From assembly GCF_036746095.1 (NCBI RefSeq), contig NZ_DAIOEU010000003.1, positions 62,001-126,000 on the forward strand: a DNA stretch of 64,000 nucleotides, in the 5' to 3' direction. Source of the stretch: Dyella_B sp036746095 (GTDB lineage: Bacteria; Pseudomonadota; Gammaproteobacteria; Xanthomonadales; Rhodanobacteraceae). Positions 1-7,423 of the stretch are shown piece by piece. Each line of letters opens with the position of its first letter. The first letter of the stretch is position 1. The translations under genes and the position numbers were made by a program. Below the pieces are notes generated by a model that saw only the letters and a list, made by a program, of their open reading frames with translations, ran no database searches and was not told the DNA's origin.

Positions 1-316
1 CTTTGTAGCCTTCGTGCCGAAACGGCAGGCGCTTTCCCTGGTGATGGTAGTGGCACAGGCAGATGGTGGCTTCATGGCCGATGCGCCGGCCGCCACTGAG
101 AATGTGGTGGATCTCGATGTCCGATTTCCGGAATGTGGCTGTCGCGATGCCGCGCAAGTGGTTCATGCGGCAGGCCAGACAACCGATCCGGCGCATGCGA
201 GCGAAGCGCAGCTCATCGTGCGGCGCAGGTGGCGGTGAGCTATGGCGCTTGCGGCTTACCCAGCGCATCTTCGTGCGTAGCGGCGTGACGCGCTTGAGTG
301 GTGTTCGCTTCAGCAT
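1..316 (-). CDS. Ref-like RecA-dependent HNH nuclease, partial (C-terminus off window)
   Basis: The reverse-strand translation from ATG 316 gives a basic N-terminus, a CLAC zinc-type pair around residues 46-49, and then IEIHHILSGGRRIGHE and CLCHYHH. This His/Cys arrangement matches the phage P1 Ref (recombination enhancement function) family, which cuts DNA at RecA-bound sites. The gene runs off the left edge, so about 105 residues are seen and the C-terminal part is missing. It overlaps the upstream nuclease gene by 7 bp and is the most distal gene of the minus-strand early arm seen here. Family assignment is from motif recognition only. Confidence 0.7.
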   Translation of the reverse strand, partial: MLKRTPLKRVTPLRTKMRWVSRKRHSSPPPAPHDELRFARMRRIGCLACRMNHLRGIATATFRKSDIEIHHILSGGRRIGHEATICLCHYHHQGKRLPFRHEGYK

Positions 317-615
317 GGCTTTCTCCACTTCTGCACCAGCGCGATCACGTCGTCGGGCGTGCCAACCTCTTCCACCTTTCCGCCACGCCAACTGTCGGCA
401 AACTTGCGCTGGTTGGCGTTGAGCCCGGCGCGGCCGTAGCGCGTCTTGCGGTTTTTGTCTTCCACCAGGTGATCAACGCCCATGCAGCCCACTACTAGAT
501 CAGGGAAGCCAGGAATGCCGGTGGCGATCGTCTCCGCAACGGAGCAGCCGGTGGCGAGGAAAGTTGTGACGATCTCGTCATGGTTGTCGTCTTTGCGGGC
601 GCGAACGTTACGCAT
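310..615 (-). CDS. VRR-NUC-like phage nuclease
   Basis: A 101-residue protein. Its middle reads GIPGFPDLVVG, then HLVEDKN, then a C-terminal VEEVGTPDDVIALV. This is the compact layout of VRR-NUC / PD-(D/E)XK phage nucleases, with the conserved PD in GFPDLV and an E-x-K-like element (here VEDK). Such proteins cut branched DNA or act as small endonucleases in phage replication regions. The gene lies between replication genes and the Ref-like gene, with short overlaps on both sides. The catalytic lysine is inferred by eye. Confidence 0.65.
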   Translation of the reverse strand: MRNVRARKDDNHDEIVTTFLATGCSVAETIATGIPGFPDLVVGCMGVDHLVEDKNRKTRYGRAGLNANQRKFADSWRGGKVEEVGTPDDVIALVQKWRKPC

Positions 616-817
616 GCGGAACTAACCCATAGACGTTGTCGTGATGGGTGAAATTGGATATTTCGTGCACCCGGCAAGTCGCGGCGATTGCCAACCAGCG
701 GCAATAAAGTCGCTCTGGATCAATATCCGTGAAAGATGTGTGTCTGCTACCTATGGGGCCAGTAATTCTCCATCGGCTTCCTTCGGGCTTTAGACGTGGC
801 TTTGGGATGACACTCAT
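608..817 (-). CDS. Hypothetical phage protein, about 69 aa
   Basis: A small ORF in the minus-strand operon. ATG at 817 overlaps the TGA of the upstream gene in an ATGA junction, which favours it over an in-frame start at 826. The sequence is basic with PKPRLKPEGSRWRITG near the N-terminus and two cysteines or histidines but no family motif that I recognise. Its function is unknown. Confidence 0.5.
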   Translation of the reverse strand: MSVIPKPRLKPEGSRWRITGPIGSRHTSFTDIDPERLYCRWLAIAATCRVHEISNFTHHDNVYGLVPHA

Positions 818-1017
818 GTTGGCCACCGGAGGACAACTTTTACTTTCATGTCACGCCCAAATCTTGCCTTTCCTGTGTCCTTCCAGCCCATCGCTATGAA
901 TACGTTTGCCTCCCTCTCTTGTGCTTGAAAAGTTCCAACAATGCGCTGATCTGTCGACGTAAATACGCTTCGACACAGCTCGCCGAAAAATGTGTTTGGA
1001 TTGTCCAAAGTGCTCAT
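814..1017 (-). CDS. Hypothetical phage protein, 67 aa
   Basis: The protein starts MSTLDNPNTFFGELCR and ends VVLRWPT. The start at 1017 overlaps the stop of the upstream gene (ATGA), so translation is probably coupled. No domain is recognised. It sits between the gene downstream of the P-like loader and small genes leading to the nucleases. Confidence 0.5.
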   Translation of the reverse strand: MSTLDNPNTFFGELCRSVFTSTDQRIVGTFQAQEREANVFIAMGWKDTGKARFGRDMKVKVVLRWPT

Positions 1018-1544
1018 GACTGCGGCTCCAGTCCAGCCGCCAGCAATCGCCGGCGCGCCTGCTCGCTGATCGCCTGCATGTCCCGTATGAAACGGGCAAC
1101 GCATGCGAGTGCCATGTCTTGCACCTCCAATACCTCCAGCAGTTGGCGATGATCCTTGTCGGCAAATGGCGATTCGTCACTCATTGCAGTGGATGTTGCG
1201 ACGGCTGTCGGAGCAGCTGGCATGGTTGCTTCTGCCTCACCTTGGCCAGGCGGCTCAGGGATTGGTGCTTCCGGGTTGTAGACACCATCGGCGGGTTCGT
1301 ACAACGGAGTGGTAGCGTTGCCACGCGCGTCCAGGCCGGTACCGCATGCCCGCAGTTCGCCACGCGATTGAAGATTGGCCAAGCGGCGCCCGATCGAACG
1401 CAACGTCAGATCCTGCAGCTGGTGTTCCTGCCAGCCGGCGTTGGTCGCCAAGCCTTCGATCAACGGCAGCAGCTCCACGCTGGTGACGCTCTTGCCCGCA
1501 CGGCGCACCGCGGCGAGGACGAGTTGGTTGCGCAGTTCACTCAT
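1014..1544 (-). CDS. Hypothetical phage protein downstream of replication protein P
   Basis: A protein of 176 residues starting MSELRNQLVLAAVRRAGK. The N-terminal 70 residues look helical and wing-like (VELLPLIEG..., LRSIGRRLANLQSRGEL), suggestive of a winged-helix fold. A Pro/Ala-rich linker follows, then a helical C-terminus. It overlaps the P-like gene by 8 bp. A DNA-binding role in replication is inference only. Confidence 0.55.
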   Translation of the reverse strand: MSELRNQLVLAAVRRAGKSVTSVELLPLIEGLATNAGWQEHQLQDLTLRSIGRRLANLQSRGELRACGTGLDARGNATTPLYEPADGVYNPEAPIPEPPGQGEAEATMPAAPTAVATSTAMSDESPFADKDHRQLLEVLEVQDMALACVARFIRDMQAISEQARRRLLAAGLEPQS

Positions 1545-2340
1545 TGGGCGTCGCCTCGGTTTGTGTCGGTTCGTCGGTGGTTTCGGGGTCGTGCATGCCC
1601 AGGATCTGGCGGATGCGATCCGCGTGTGCTTCGGCAGTTTCTGCGCTCGCGCGAGTCGGTCGCTCTGGCGCTTGGCGGGTGATCGATGCCGCTGGTGGCG
1701 GCGGTAGCTCGCCAAGGTTCATGCGGTACTCCAGTGCGTAGTCGTATGCATCGGAGATCATCCGCGTCGCTTTGCCGATGTCCGCGCGCGCCAGCCGGTG
1801 CGAATCTATGAAGCGCCACATGAGGCGACAGAATGCGGCCACGTCTTCCGTCTGCAGATCTGGTTTGCTGATCACCAGCTGCACGCGGGCGAGTGTCGGA
1901 ACACCCAGCGCCAGTGCGCGGAATTCCGGGAGCGTCGGTGGCCAGCGGTACGCTCCCATCAGCGCACTTGTGATACCGGCGTCGACCTGCTTTGGCGTGA
2001 TGCCGGCCAGGCCCACCGCCCAGACCTTCCCAGCGTCCGTGAGCGTGCCATCCGGATGCTCGGCGAAATCGCTGTAGTTGCACACCCAGCGGTGACCGTA
2101 GATCGACACCATCTTCGACCACAGGTGGCGGATCGTGCGATTCGTTAGCGGTTCCGGTGCTTCGCCGCTACGCAGATTCGAATCCCGCAGATCGCTGGAC
2201 GGCTGCTTCGTCACGCGCGTCACCTTCCCGTCGTGCGCGCTCAGCCCGGCTTGCGGCAGACTCCGGTCGACCACGTTGCCCACCGCGCTGAAGGTCTGCG
2301 TGCGCGGCTTGAAAGGCGGTGCTTGTCGTTGCTGATCCAT
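1537..2340 (-). CDS. Lambda P-like replication protein (helicase loader type)
   Basis: A protein of about 267 residues with a disordered N-terminus, a central LWSKMVSIYGHRW, W..GL.GIT-type spacing and WPPTLPEFRAL. This is the pattern of phage replication protein P relatives, which recruit the host DnaB helicase to the phage origin. ATG 2340 is preferred to the in-frame TTG at 2352. It follows the O-like initiator and overlaps that gene's 3' end by about 170 bp in another frame, which is long even for phages. Both overlapping ends are low-complexity. Confidence 0.7.
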   Translation of the reverse strand: MDQQRQAPPFKPRTQTFSAVGNVVDRSLPQAGLSAHDGKVTRVTKQPSSDLRDSNLRSGEAPEPLTNRTIRHLWSKMVSIYGHRWVCNYSDFAEHPDGTLTDAGKVWAVGLAGITPKQVDAGITSALMGAYRWPPTLPEFRALALGVPTLARVQLVISKPDLQTEDVAAFCRLMWRFIDSHRLARADIGKATRMISDAYDYALEYRMNLGELPPPPAASITRQAPERPTRASAETAEAHADRIRQILGMHDPETTDEPTQTEATPNE

Positions 2341-3232
2341 GGGATTCTCCAAGGCGCGCCGCGTCTTTGGCGCGGCCGATCAGGGTGGCAGCGAGGTAGG
2401 GAAGCTTCGGGACGCAGTTGCGAAGGCGGGTGTATTGCTCCTGGGTCATGAGCATCTGCGCTTGCGTGGCGCCGCTGGCGAACAGTTCCAGCAGCTCCGG
2501 GTGTAGGTCGGTGTCGTTGAAGAAATTTGCGGACTTCAGCGCCAGTTCGGCGGCGGTGAGCGCCATCTGCTCCACGGTGCACCCACGACCGACCAGGTCG
2601 AGCAGCTCGGGACGCTGTGGCTGCACGTCGAGCATCCCCAGCTTGCGAAGCACCTTGCAGGCTTCGACCACAGCGCGCGCACTCGCGTCCGTGTGTTCAG
2701 GGATCTCTGCTCTCGTAGAAGAGTTACCTAGTGAGTCTTCTCTATTCTTCTCTTCTCTGGTAACGGTTTTGCTAACGGTGTCAGCGTTACCGTTGTAACG
2801 CTCTGCACGATCATTCTGTAACGCTTCGTGCGTTACATTCGTAGCACCACTACCGTTACGCGACTTCTTGACGCGCTTCTGCGTCTGCGCACGCGTCTTG
2901 CCGGTACTGCCGTTATGTTCCGTGTAATCAGGCAGTTGCACCCACTCGCCGGTGAGGTTGATCCACTCCGGCGGGAGCGCTGCACAGAAGCCATCGAACC
3001 CGACATAGTTGTCCACGTCCTCGGAGGTATAGCCGTGGATAACTCCGCTCTCGTCGGCATGTTCGTCCGCCAGCATCCATAACTTCACCAGCGATCCGAG
3101 CATCGCTGTGCTCCATGCAACGTTGGATGTAACGCCGAGAGCGTTACATATGTTACGCAGCGTGCGTGACATGACATTGAGGCGACCGTCGCGCGCCAGC
3201 TTCGTGCGCACCTTGATCCATTCCTCTGCCAT
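2168..3232 (-). CDS. O-like phage replication initiator
   Basis: A protein of 354 residues from ATG 3232, beginning MAEEWIKVRTKLARDGR and followed by a winged-helix-like N-terminal part with ALPPEWINLTGEWVQLPDY, as in phage replication initiators. A polar central linker is encoded by DNA full of GTAACG/CGTTAC dyads, and a helical C-terminus follows. In lambda the O protein binds iterons located inside its own gene, and the same layout is seen here. The next gene is the P-like loader. The last 57 codons overlap that gene, so the true stop usage deserves a check. Confidence 0.7.
   Translation of the reverse strand: MAEEWIKVRTKLARDGRLNVMSRTLRNICNALGVTSNVAWSTAMLGSLVKLWMLADEHADESGVIHGYTSEDVDNYVGFDGFCAALPPEWINLTGEWVQLPDYTEHNGSTGKTRAQTQKRVKKSRNGSGATNVTHEALQNDRAERYNGNADTVSKTVTREEKNREDSLGNSSTRAEIPEHTDASARAVVEACKVLRKLGMLDVQPQRPELLDLVGRGCTVEQMALTAAELALKSANFFNDTDLHPELLELFASGATQAQMLMTQEQYTRLRNCVPKLPYLAATLIGRAKDAARLGESHGSATTSTAFQAAHADLQRGGQRGRPESAASRAERARREGDARDEAAVQRSAGFESA
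2715..2860. other. Candidate phage replication origin (iteron dyads plus pyrimidine-rich tract)
   Basis: Within about 100 bp there are seven copies of TAACG or its complement, at 2761, 2773, 2785, 2796, 2819, 2831 and 2854. Two form perfect 7-bp dyads: GCGTTAC-cgtt-GTAACGC at 2784-2801 and GTAACGC-ttcgt-GCGTTAC at 2818-2836. A low-GC pyrimidine-rich stretch (2721-2758) adjoins them. Lambda ori has the same order in the direction of O transcription: iterons, then an easily melted tract. Origin function is inferred from this arrangement. Confidence 0.6.
3129..3147. repeat. Third iteron-like dyad
   Basis: GTAACGC-cgaga-GCGTTAC is a perfect 7-bp inverted repeat with a 5-nt spacer, identical in its arms to the dyads at 2784-2801 and 2818-2836. 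It lies near the 5' end of the same O-like gene, about 300 bp from the main cluster. Confidence 0.6.
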
Positions 3233-3720
3233 CAGAAACTCCCCGGCATGCTGTCGTCGTCGGTCTGGCGGAAACGCACGACGCTGTTGGAGCCACGCGT
3301 ACCCGGTGACGGTGTATCGCCGCTGTGCAGCCTGGAGAGCTCGGAGCGGGCCGCGCTGATTGCCGCCTCGTTGCGCTTGAGCACGTCCACCAGCTGCGCC
3401 ACCAGCGCTTGCCGGCGCTCTTCCGTGGGGCGCAGGCGCACTTCGTACCCCAGGTCTTCGGCCATTGCCAGGAACAGATCGTGACGGCCGAAGCGCTTTG
3501 TCAGCGCCCACAACTCGCCGATCTTGAAGAAACTGTTCTTGCCCGGGTTGAGGCAATCGTTCCAGCGTGCGATGGCGCCATCCCAGGACAGCTTCTCCGC
3601 GTCCCAGAAGCCTTCGTCCATCAGGAACTGGATCATTTCATTGCGCTGGCGTGTGTCGACGTCCAGCGTCGCGCGCAGCGCGTCCAGGCCGTGCTGCTGC
3701 CATTCGGTATCAAGCCACAT
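3232..3720 (-). CDS. Hypothetical phage protein upstream of the O-like gene
   Basis: A protein of 162 residues starting MWLDTEWQQHGLDALRATL, with MIQFLMDEGFWD and a helical C-terminal half (LVAQLVDVLKRNEAAISAAR). Its TGA overlaps the O-like start codon region (ATCA junction). The N-terminal part is compatible with a small helix-turn-helix or coiled-coil protein but no family is recognised. Confidence 0.55.
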   Translation of the reverse strand: MWLDTEWQQHGLDALRATLDVDTRQRNEMIQFLMDEGFWDAEKLSWDGAIARWNDCLNPGKNSFFKIGELWALTKRFGRHDLFLAMAEDLGYEVRLRPTEERRQALVAQLVDVLKRNEAAISAARSELSRLHSGDTPSPGTRGSNSVVRFRQTDDDSMPGSF

Positions 3721-4027
3721 GGATGTCCTCCGCTTGCTGGAGCACGTTTGCGATCTCGCGGCGACGCTGCTCGCAGCGATCGATCTCTGATTGGCATTTG
3801 GCGGCGATGCGCTCCCAGTCCGCGCGAACGCCTTCATTCGGTGCGATGGCGGAGCGCATCTTGGCGTTGCCCAGGACGCCCAAGAGGGCGCGGTACGTTT
3901 CCGCCAACTCCTGGTCGATCTTCGCCAGGTACTTCTGCTGGTAGTGCAGCGCCAGCGATTGGGCCTGCCGAAGCTCGCGCTGCAGCTTTCTGATGCGGAA
4001 CGTTGGGAAGAGAAGGTCACGCCACAT
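3710..4027 (-). CDS. Hypothetical phage protein, coiled-coil
   Basis: About 105 residues, highly charged and helical (LQRELRQAQSLALHYQQKY, IDRCEQRRREIANVLQ). ATG 4027 is chosen over the in-frame GTG 4033 because a GAGG element lies about 8 nt upstream. It overlaps its neighbours on both sides. Function unknown. Confidence 0.5.
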   Translation of the reverse strand: MWRDLLFPTFRIRKLQRELRQAQSLALHYQQKYLAKIDQELAETYRALLGVLGNAKMRSAIAPNEGVRADWERIAAKCQSEIDRCEQRRREIANVLQQAEDIHVA

Positions 4028-4325
4028 ATGCACCTCGAACTACCTGGCGACGCCCGCGCGCCTCTGCTTTGCGATTGGCCAGCAACTCACCAAACCGCCG
4101 CCGGCGCTCCATCCACGGCACGTACGGAAGGCACAGCACGTCCATGGCGCACCAGGTCAACCTGCAGGCCTGTGCGCGGCTGATCGTGTACTTAGCGGAG
4201 AGTTTGGCCGCCAGCTCCGCAAGGAAGAAATCGGGATGGCGCTTTGCGTGCTGCTGCACGTCCAGCAAGATGCGCATGGCGAGCACCTGCGCAGGTAGTT
4301 CGTGCTGCTTACGGCCTTTTGGCAT
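4017..4325 (-). CDS. Hypothetical phage protein, 102 aa
   Basis: The protein starts MPKGRKQHELPAQVLAMRIL and ends in a basic tail. Its mid-part LAAKLSAKYTISRAQACRL resembles a helix-turn-helix unit (AKLSAKYTISRAQACRL). It overlaps the next gene by 11 bp. A DNA-binding role is possible but not established. Confidence 0.5.
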   Translation of the reverse strand: MPKGRKQHELPAQVLAMRILLDVQQHAKRHPDFFLAELAAKLSAKYTISRAQACRLTWCAMDVLCLPYVPWMERRRRFGELLANRKAEARGRRQVVRGAYVA

Positions 4326-4346
4326 GGGGCCTCCGACGGGGAGTGT

Positions 4347-5120
4347 TCATGCGGATTGCTCTCGCTTTGCCTTGGCGTCAGCAAGAATCTGTGCGTATGC
4401 CTCGGGATGCTGCTGATCAAAAGCAGGAACGGTCCCGCGTCCCCAGCGGCCATTGCCGAGCGATTTCAGCCAGCCGTCCGATGCACAGAAGCGCCGCGCA
4501 TCAACGTTGTGATCTCGTACACTCTTGGCCGTGACGAAGCCATCGAGTTCAAGGTCGGCAAGCACCTTAAGTGCGCCGATCTTCCATGGCGTCAGGCGAA
4601 GCGGTGCTGGAACGCCCGCACGGACATCAGGAACTATCGAGGGCAGTTCGCAGCGCTTCGCCGGGTTCCAGTCATGCCATGCCAGATCCCAGTCCATGAG
4701 TTTGCCAGCGGTCGAATCGAACGCTCGCGCGTCCTTTTGTCCGTAGTGGCGGGTCAGGGTAAATTGCATCTTCCCGAGGTAGCGCGTGTCGGGTGCGAAT
4801 ACCTGCACGCCAAGGATGCGAAGCATCTCGGCAATGCCTACGTTCGATTCGGTGATGCATGGCACGATGACGGCGCGGAAATCCGGGCCCGGATGGCCCA
4901 TTCGGTCAGCTGGAAGAATCTGACTAGCCACTTTCGCATTGAGCTGCAGCTTCGCTTCAACGCCGAGCTGATGGCCAGTCGCGTCGCGCACCAGCAAAAT
5001 GTCGAAGTCTGCTGTTTCCGGATAAATGGTCCAGCCGCCCATGGTGCGCATGTCGCGGATGAACATGTCGCATAGCGACGCCTCATCCGGAAAGAGAGCC
5101 CTGATCTCTGCAGCTTTCAC
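4347..5120 (-). CDS. PD-(D/E)XK nuclease-like phage protein
   Basis: A protein of 257 residues from GTG 5120. This start forms a GTGA overlap with the preceding small gene, which supports it over the longer ORF from 5204. Residues 30-65 contain FDILLVRDATG followed by LGVEAKLQLNAKVASQIL, giving the D-(x12-14)-E-x-K spacing of restriction-endonuclease-like folds. The C-terminal third (LRLTPWKIGALKVLADLE) looks like a winged helix, so the protein may combine a nuclease-like and a DNA-binding module. Family assignment is inference from the D/EAK pattern. Confidence 0.5.
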   Translation of the reverse strand: MKAAEIRALFPDEASLCDMFIRDMRTMGGWTIYPETADFDILLVRDATGHQLGVEAKLQLNAKVASQILPADRMGHPGPDFRAVIVPCITESNVGIAEMLRILGVQVFAPDTRYLGKMQFTLTRHYGQKDARAFDSTAGKLMDWDLAWHDWNPAKRCELPSIVPDVRAGVPAPLRLTPWKIGALKVLADLELDGFVTAKSVRDHNVDARRFCASDGWLKSLGNGRWGRGTVPAFDQQHPEAYAQILADAKAKREQSA

Positions 5121-5284
5121 GACGCCGCCCTCCACCGCGCCAGGCACGCCGCCACTTCCGCCTGCCGCCGGCGCTCCATAAGTCCCAGCGCAAGCCGACG
5201 GCATTCCTCTCGGCGTGAGGCGGTGACCTCGTGATGGTAGGTTTGTGGTTGCGAGGCACTCACCCAGCCATCAGAGGTCACCAT
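5117..5284 (-). CDS. Small hypothetical phage protein, 55 aa
   Basis: ATG 5284 to TGA 5117, starting MVTSDGWVSASQPQTYHHEV and ending in an Arg/Ala-rich helix (RRRQAEVAACLARWRAAS). It overlaps the next gene in a GTGA junction. Its start codon lies inside CCATGG, shared back-to-back with the plus-strand ORF at 5283, so one of the two may not be used. Confidence 0.4.
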   Translation of the reverse strand: MVTSDGWVSASQPQTYHHEVTASRREECRRLALGLMERRRQAEVAACLARWRAAS

Positions 5285-5579
5285 GGAAAAGGATTCGAAG
5301 GATTTGCCGCATTCGTCGCTGCAGTCGCTGACGGTCGTTATGGAAACCGTCCTGCAACTGCAGGGCACCAACGTTGCATTGGATTGCTTCGTGCAAGCAC
5401 TCATTGCTTCGCACCCCCAACCCGACCTGCTAAAGCGGCAGTTTCAAGCAGCCCTTTCACAGCGGTTGCTATTTCTGGGTGATCTGGGATACCGGGATCA
5501 GACTCCCCCTGAGATGACACAAGGAACAATCGAGGCCTTGCAGCAGCAAGCGGACGCATGGCTCCGACTATTTCCGTGA
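5283..5579 (+). CDS. Hypothetical small protein, 98 aa
   Basis: A plus-strand ORF with AGAGG six bases before the ATG. The sequence is soluble and helical (SLTVVMETVLQLQGTN, LLKRQFQAALSQR). It runs against the minus-strand operon and overlaps an alternative minus-strand ORF at 5401-5655, which has its own good Shine-Dalgarno. Amino-acid composition favours the plus ORF, but the call is uncertain. Confidence 0.45.
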   Translation: MEKDSKDLPHSSLQSLTVVMETVLQLQGTNVALDCFVQALIASHPQPDLLKRQFQAALSQRLLFLGDLGYRDQTPPEMTQGTIEALQQQADAWLRLFP

Positions 5580-5750
5580 GCTGAAACAGGCGGCGCATCT
5601 TGTCCGCCGCCAGCTCGGCACAGTGCTCCACCTGAGGGAATGCCTTACGCCGCATGGGCATACCCTCCATGCCACCCTTCCCTGTGGGTGACCCCTCCCC
5701 CGTGGTAGCGTGAAAGGTGCGAATCAACCACACCACCACGAGGGGGAGTC

Positions 5751-6035
5751 ATGGACGCTGCAAAATTTGTTGCCGGGTATGAGCGCGCAGTTTTAGCGCT
5801 CCAAGCAAGAGTCGCCGTGCTGGAAGAAATCGTTGTGATGCTCATCCGCTCCCATCCGAATGGAGCGGAACTTGAAAACTGGTGGGAAGTTACGGAACGG
5901 AAGATTGAGGCGGCAATCGATGCCCACCAACGCAACGAAACCTTCGAATACTTTGCCCGCAGCAAAACCGAGCGATTTTCTGAATTGGTTGCGACTGCTA
6001 AGAGTTCGTACGAAGCAAAGCAGCGGAGGTCGTGA
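5751..6035 (+). CDS. Hypothetical phage protein, 94 aa, coiled-coil
   Basis: The ATG is preceded by GAGGGGGAGTC, a strong ribosome binding site. The protein has an N-terminal helical region (YERAVLALQARVAVLEEIVVM) suited to coiled-coil pairing and a polar C-terminus. It is transcribed against the surrounding minus-strand early genes, so it may be an independently expressed accessory gene. Function unknown. Confidence 0.6.
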   Translation: MDAAKFVAGYERAVLALQARVAVLEEIVVMLIRSHPNGAELENWWEVTERKIEAAIDAHQRNETFEYFARSKTERFSELVATAKSSYEAKQRRS

Positions 6036-6257
6036 TCATTCTGTCCTGCGGGCTGCCGACTTAGCGATTCGCTACTCGCCTCTTCCTGTATCTGAGGATT
6101 GCGGAGGGTTGAGACATGCATGTTTTATTCCCCTGAAGGGCGGTTGTTACGGCCGCCCACCGTCGTAAACCTGTGATCTGGACCCTTCCTTTGCTTCTCG
6201 GACTCGTGCCGCAACAACAAACCCACCCGGCCATCGAGTCCGCTGCCGACCGAGCCC

Positions 6258-6560
6258 TTACCCGTAGTCCTGGCCGTTCGCGGCTACCTGCGCAGCCTTC
6301 TCGTACGGCTGCCCAGCGGCTTGCTCGAAGCCCTTCACGAGCGCTTCAACCGAAACCGGGCGTGCTATGTCGGGATCGATCCCGCGCGCCAGCGCTGCCG
6401 GAATTTCTTCCAGCGCAGCCTTCGCAACCGCCGGCGCCCGCTTCCGGGGCACCTTCCCGGCCGCATTCCAGCGACTGATCTCCTGCGGGCTGCAGGGGAC
6501 CTTCCGGGAAAGGGCGATCTGAGTGGAGAAAATGACGATGACGCGTTCAATGGGGTTCAT
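6258..6560 (-). CDS. Cro/YdaS-like phage regulator
   Basis: A 100-residue protein read from ATG 6560, divergent from the repressor gene. The N-terminal 45 residues (ALSRKVPCSPQEISRWNAAG, then VPRKRAPAVA) have the helix-turn-helix pattern of YdaS/Cro regulators, in which Q..ISRW is the recognition helix. A longer reading frame upstream is rejected because it would cross the operator region. By position it is the lambda Cro equivalent and should repress the repressor promoter and start the early minus-strand arm. Confidence 0.7.
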   Translation of the reverse strand: MNPIERVIVIFSTQIALSRKVPCSPQEISRWNAAGKVPRKRAPAVAKAALEEIPAALARGIDPDIARPVSVEALVKGFEQAAGQPYEKAAQVAANGQDYG

Positions 6561-6572
6561 GCCGCGGAGCAT

Positions 6573-6617
6573 ACAACAAATGTTGTCAACAAATGCAATC
6601 GTCGAAACAAATGTTTC
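6573..6617. promoter_or_regulatory. Immunity operators between the cro-like and cI-like genes
   Basis: Two 14-bp imperfect palindromes with the same AAAT centre occur 31 bp apart: ACAACAAATGTTGT at 6573-6586 and GAAACAAATGTTTC at 6604-6617. A further half-site, TCAACAAATG, lies at 6586-6594. The first recurs exactly, in reverse orientation, at 9620-9633 over a strong promoter. The spacing and placement are those of phage repressor operators. Assignment of each site to CI or Cro is not possible from sequence. Confidence 0.65.
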
Positions 6618-6632
6618 CTTGCACCCGTGGGG

Positions 6633-6663
6633 TGACGTCAACAAAAATCAACAAATGACGTCA
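6633..6663. repeat. Pair of TGACGTCA palindromes flanking the repressor start
   Basis: TGACGTCA occurs at 6633-6640 and again at 6656-6663, 23 bp apart, the second overlapping the ATG of the repressor gene. Both copies are perfect 8-bp palindromes. They could be an additional regulator site acting on cI expression; nothing in the sequence says by which protein. Confidence 0.4.
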
Positions 6664-7383
6664 CCACAACGCCAACTGACCCTTGTTGATCGCTGGAACT
6701 ACTTGCTCGGCCTGGCCGGCAAGGAACGGAAGGACGTATCCAAATACCCGGGCATCAGCTCGTCATCGATCACGAACTGGCTCTACCGGGATCAAGCTTT
6801 CACGCACCGGGCCGTTAACCTGCTCCAGGACTGGGCATCCGAGCAGGGCGTGGAAGGCCTGACGTACGAGTGGATCAACCTTGGCGAGGGGGCGCCTCCT
6901 TTCAAAGGGAAAGCGCGCGTGGTGGCGCCAGCTGTTCGCGAGCCGACCGGGGTGAGTTGGCTCTCGGGCGAGGGCGAGGCACCTGCGGCGGTGGGCGACT
7001 CCGTCCGCTTCTTCTACCTGCCCGACTTCTCAAAAGAAAATACACGCTTCATTGACATTCCGTCGATTTTACTGGGTGATAGCACTGCGAAATTGATGTC
7101 CAGCGGGATACGGGTGTACACCAACCCGGACGACATCATGCGAGGCGAAGTGGAAAAAGGGGACCTCGTGTTCGTGGACACTGACGTCAAGGACACCGAC
7201 GTCGATGGGCTCTACGTGTGCAAGTTGGGGAGAATTCCCATGGTGCGCCGGGTCACGAACTTAGGGGATAGAGCTGTTCGCCTGACCGGCAATCAATACT
7301 CGGTCGAGCTTGCAGAGGCGAAATTAGACAGCTTGCAAATAGGGGGGCGAGTTGTGGGGCGCATAGGAAGAACCTCGTTCTAA
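6655..7383 (+). CDS. CI/LexA-like prophage repressor (S24 peptidase family)
   Basis: A protein of 242 residues from ATG 6655. Residues 1-70 form a helix-turn-helix region (LAGKERKDVSKYPGISSSSI). The C-terminal 110 residues resemble the S24/LexA fold, with YTNPDDIMRGEVEKGDLVFV (the usual serine-region pattern is only partly recognisable) and DGLYVCKLGRIPMVRRV carrying the candidate lysine region. It should maintain lysogeny by binding the palindromes next to its start and at 9620. It is followed after 40 bp by the MASE1 gene in the same direction, so both may be expressed in the lysogen. Confidence 0.75.
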   Translation: MTSPQRQLTLVDRWNYLLGLAGKERKDVSKYPGISSSSITNWLYRDQAFTHRAVNLLQDWASEQGVEGLTYEWINLGEGAPPFKGKARVVAPAVREPTGVSWLSGEGEAPAAVGDSVRFFYLPDFSKENTRFIDIPSILLGDSTAKLMSSGIRVYTNPDDIMRGEVEKGDLVFVDTDVKDTDVDGLYVCKLGRIPMVRRVTNLGDRAVRLTGNQYSVELAEAKLDSLQIGGRVVGRIGRTSF

Positions 7384-7423
7384 TCGCGCAGCTCACAATT
7401 CGCGCGCCACGACCGGATCAGGT

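Noticed and set aside
5401..5655. Minus-strand ORF MRRKAFPQVEHCAELAADK with a GGAGG site 7 nt upstream
   Set aside because: It has a good ribosome site and the right direction for the early operon, but its second half looks like a shadow of the plus-strand gene at 5283. It remains an open alternative.
6138..6158. GGGCGG/CCGCCC hairpin after the gene at 5751
   Set aside because: Only 6 bp with a 9-nt loop and no T run, so not supported as a terminator.
6173..6478. 101-codon plus-strand ORF opposite the Cro-like gene
   Set aside because: Pro/Ser/Ala-rich shadow frame of a helix-turn-helix gene.
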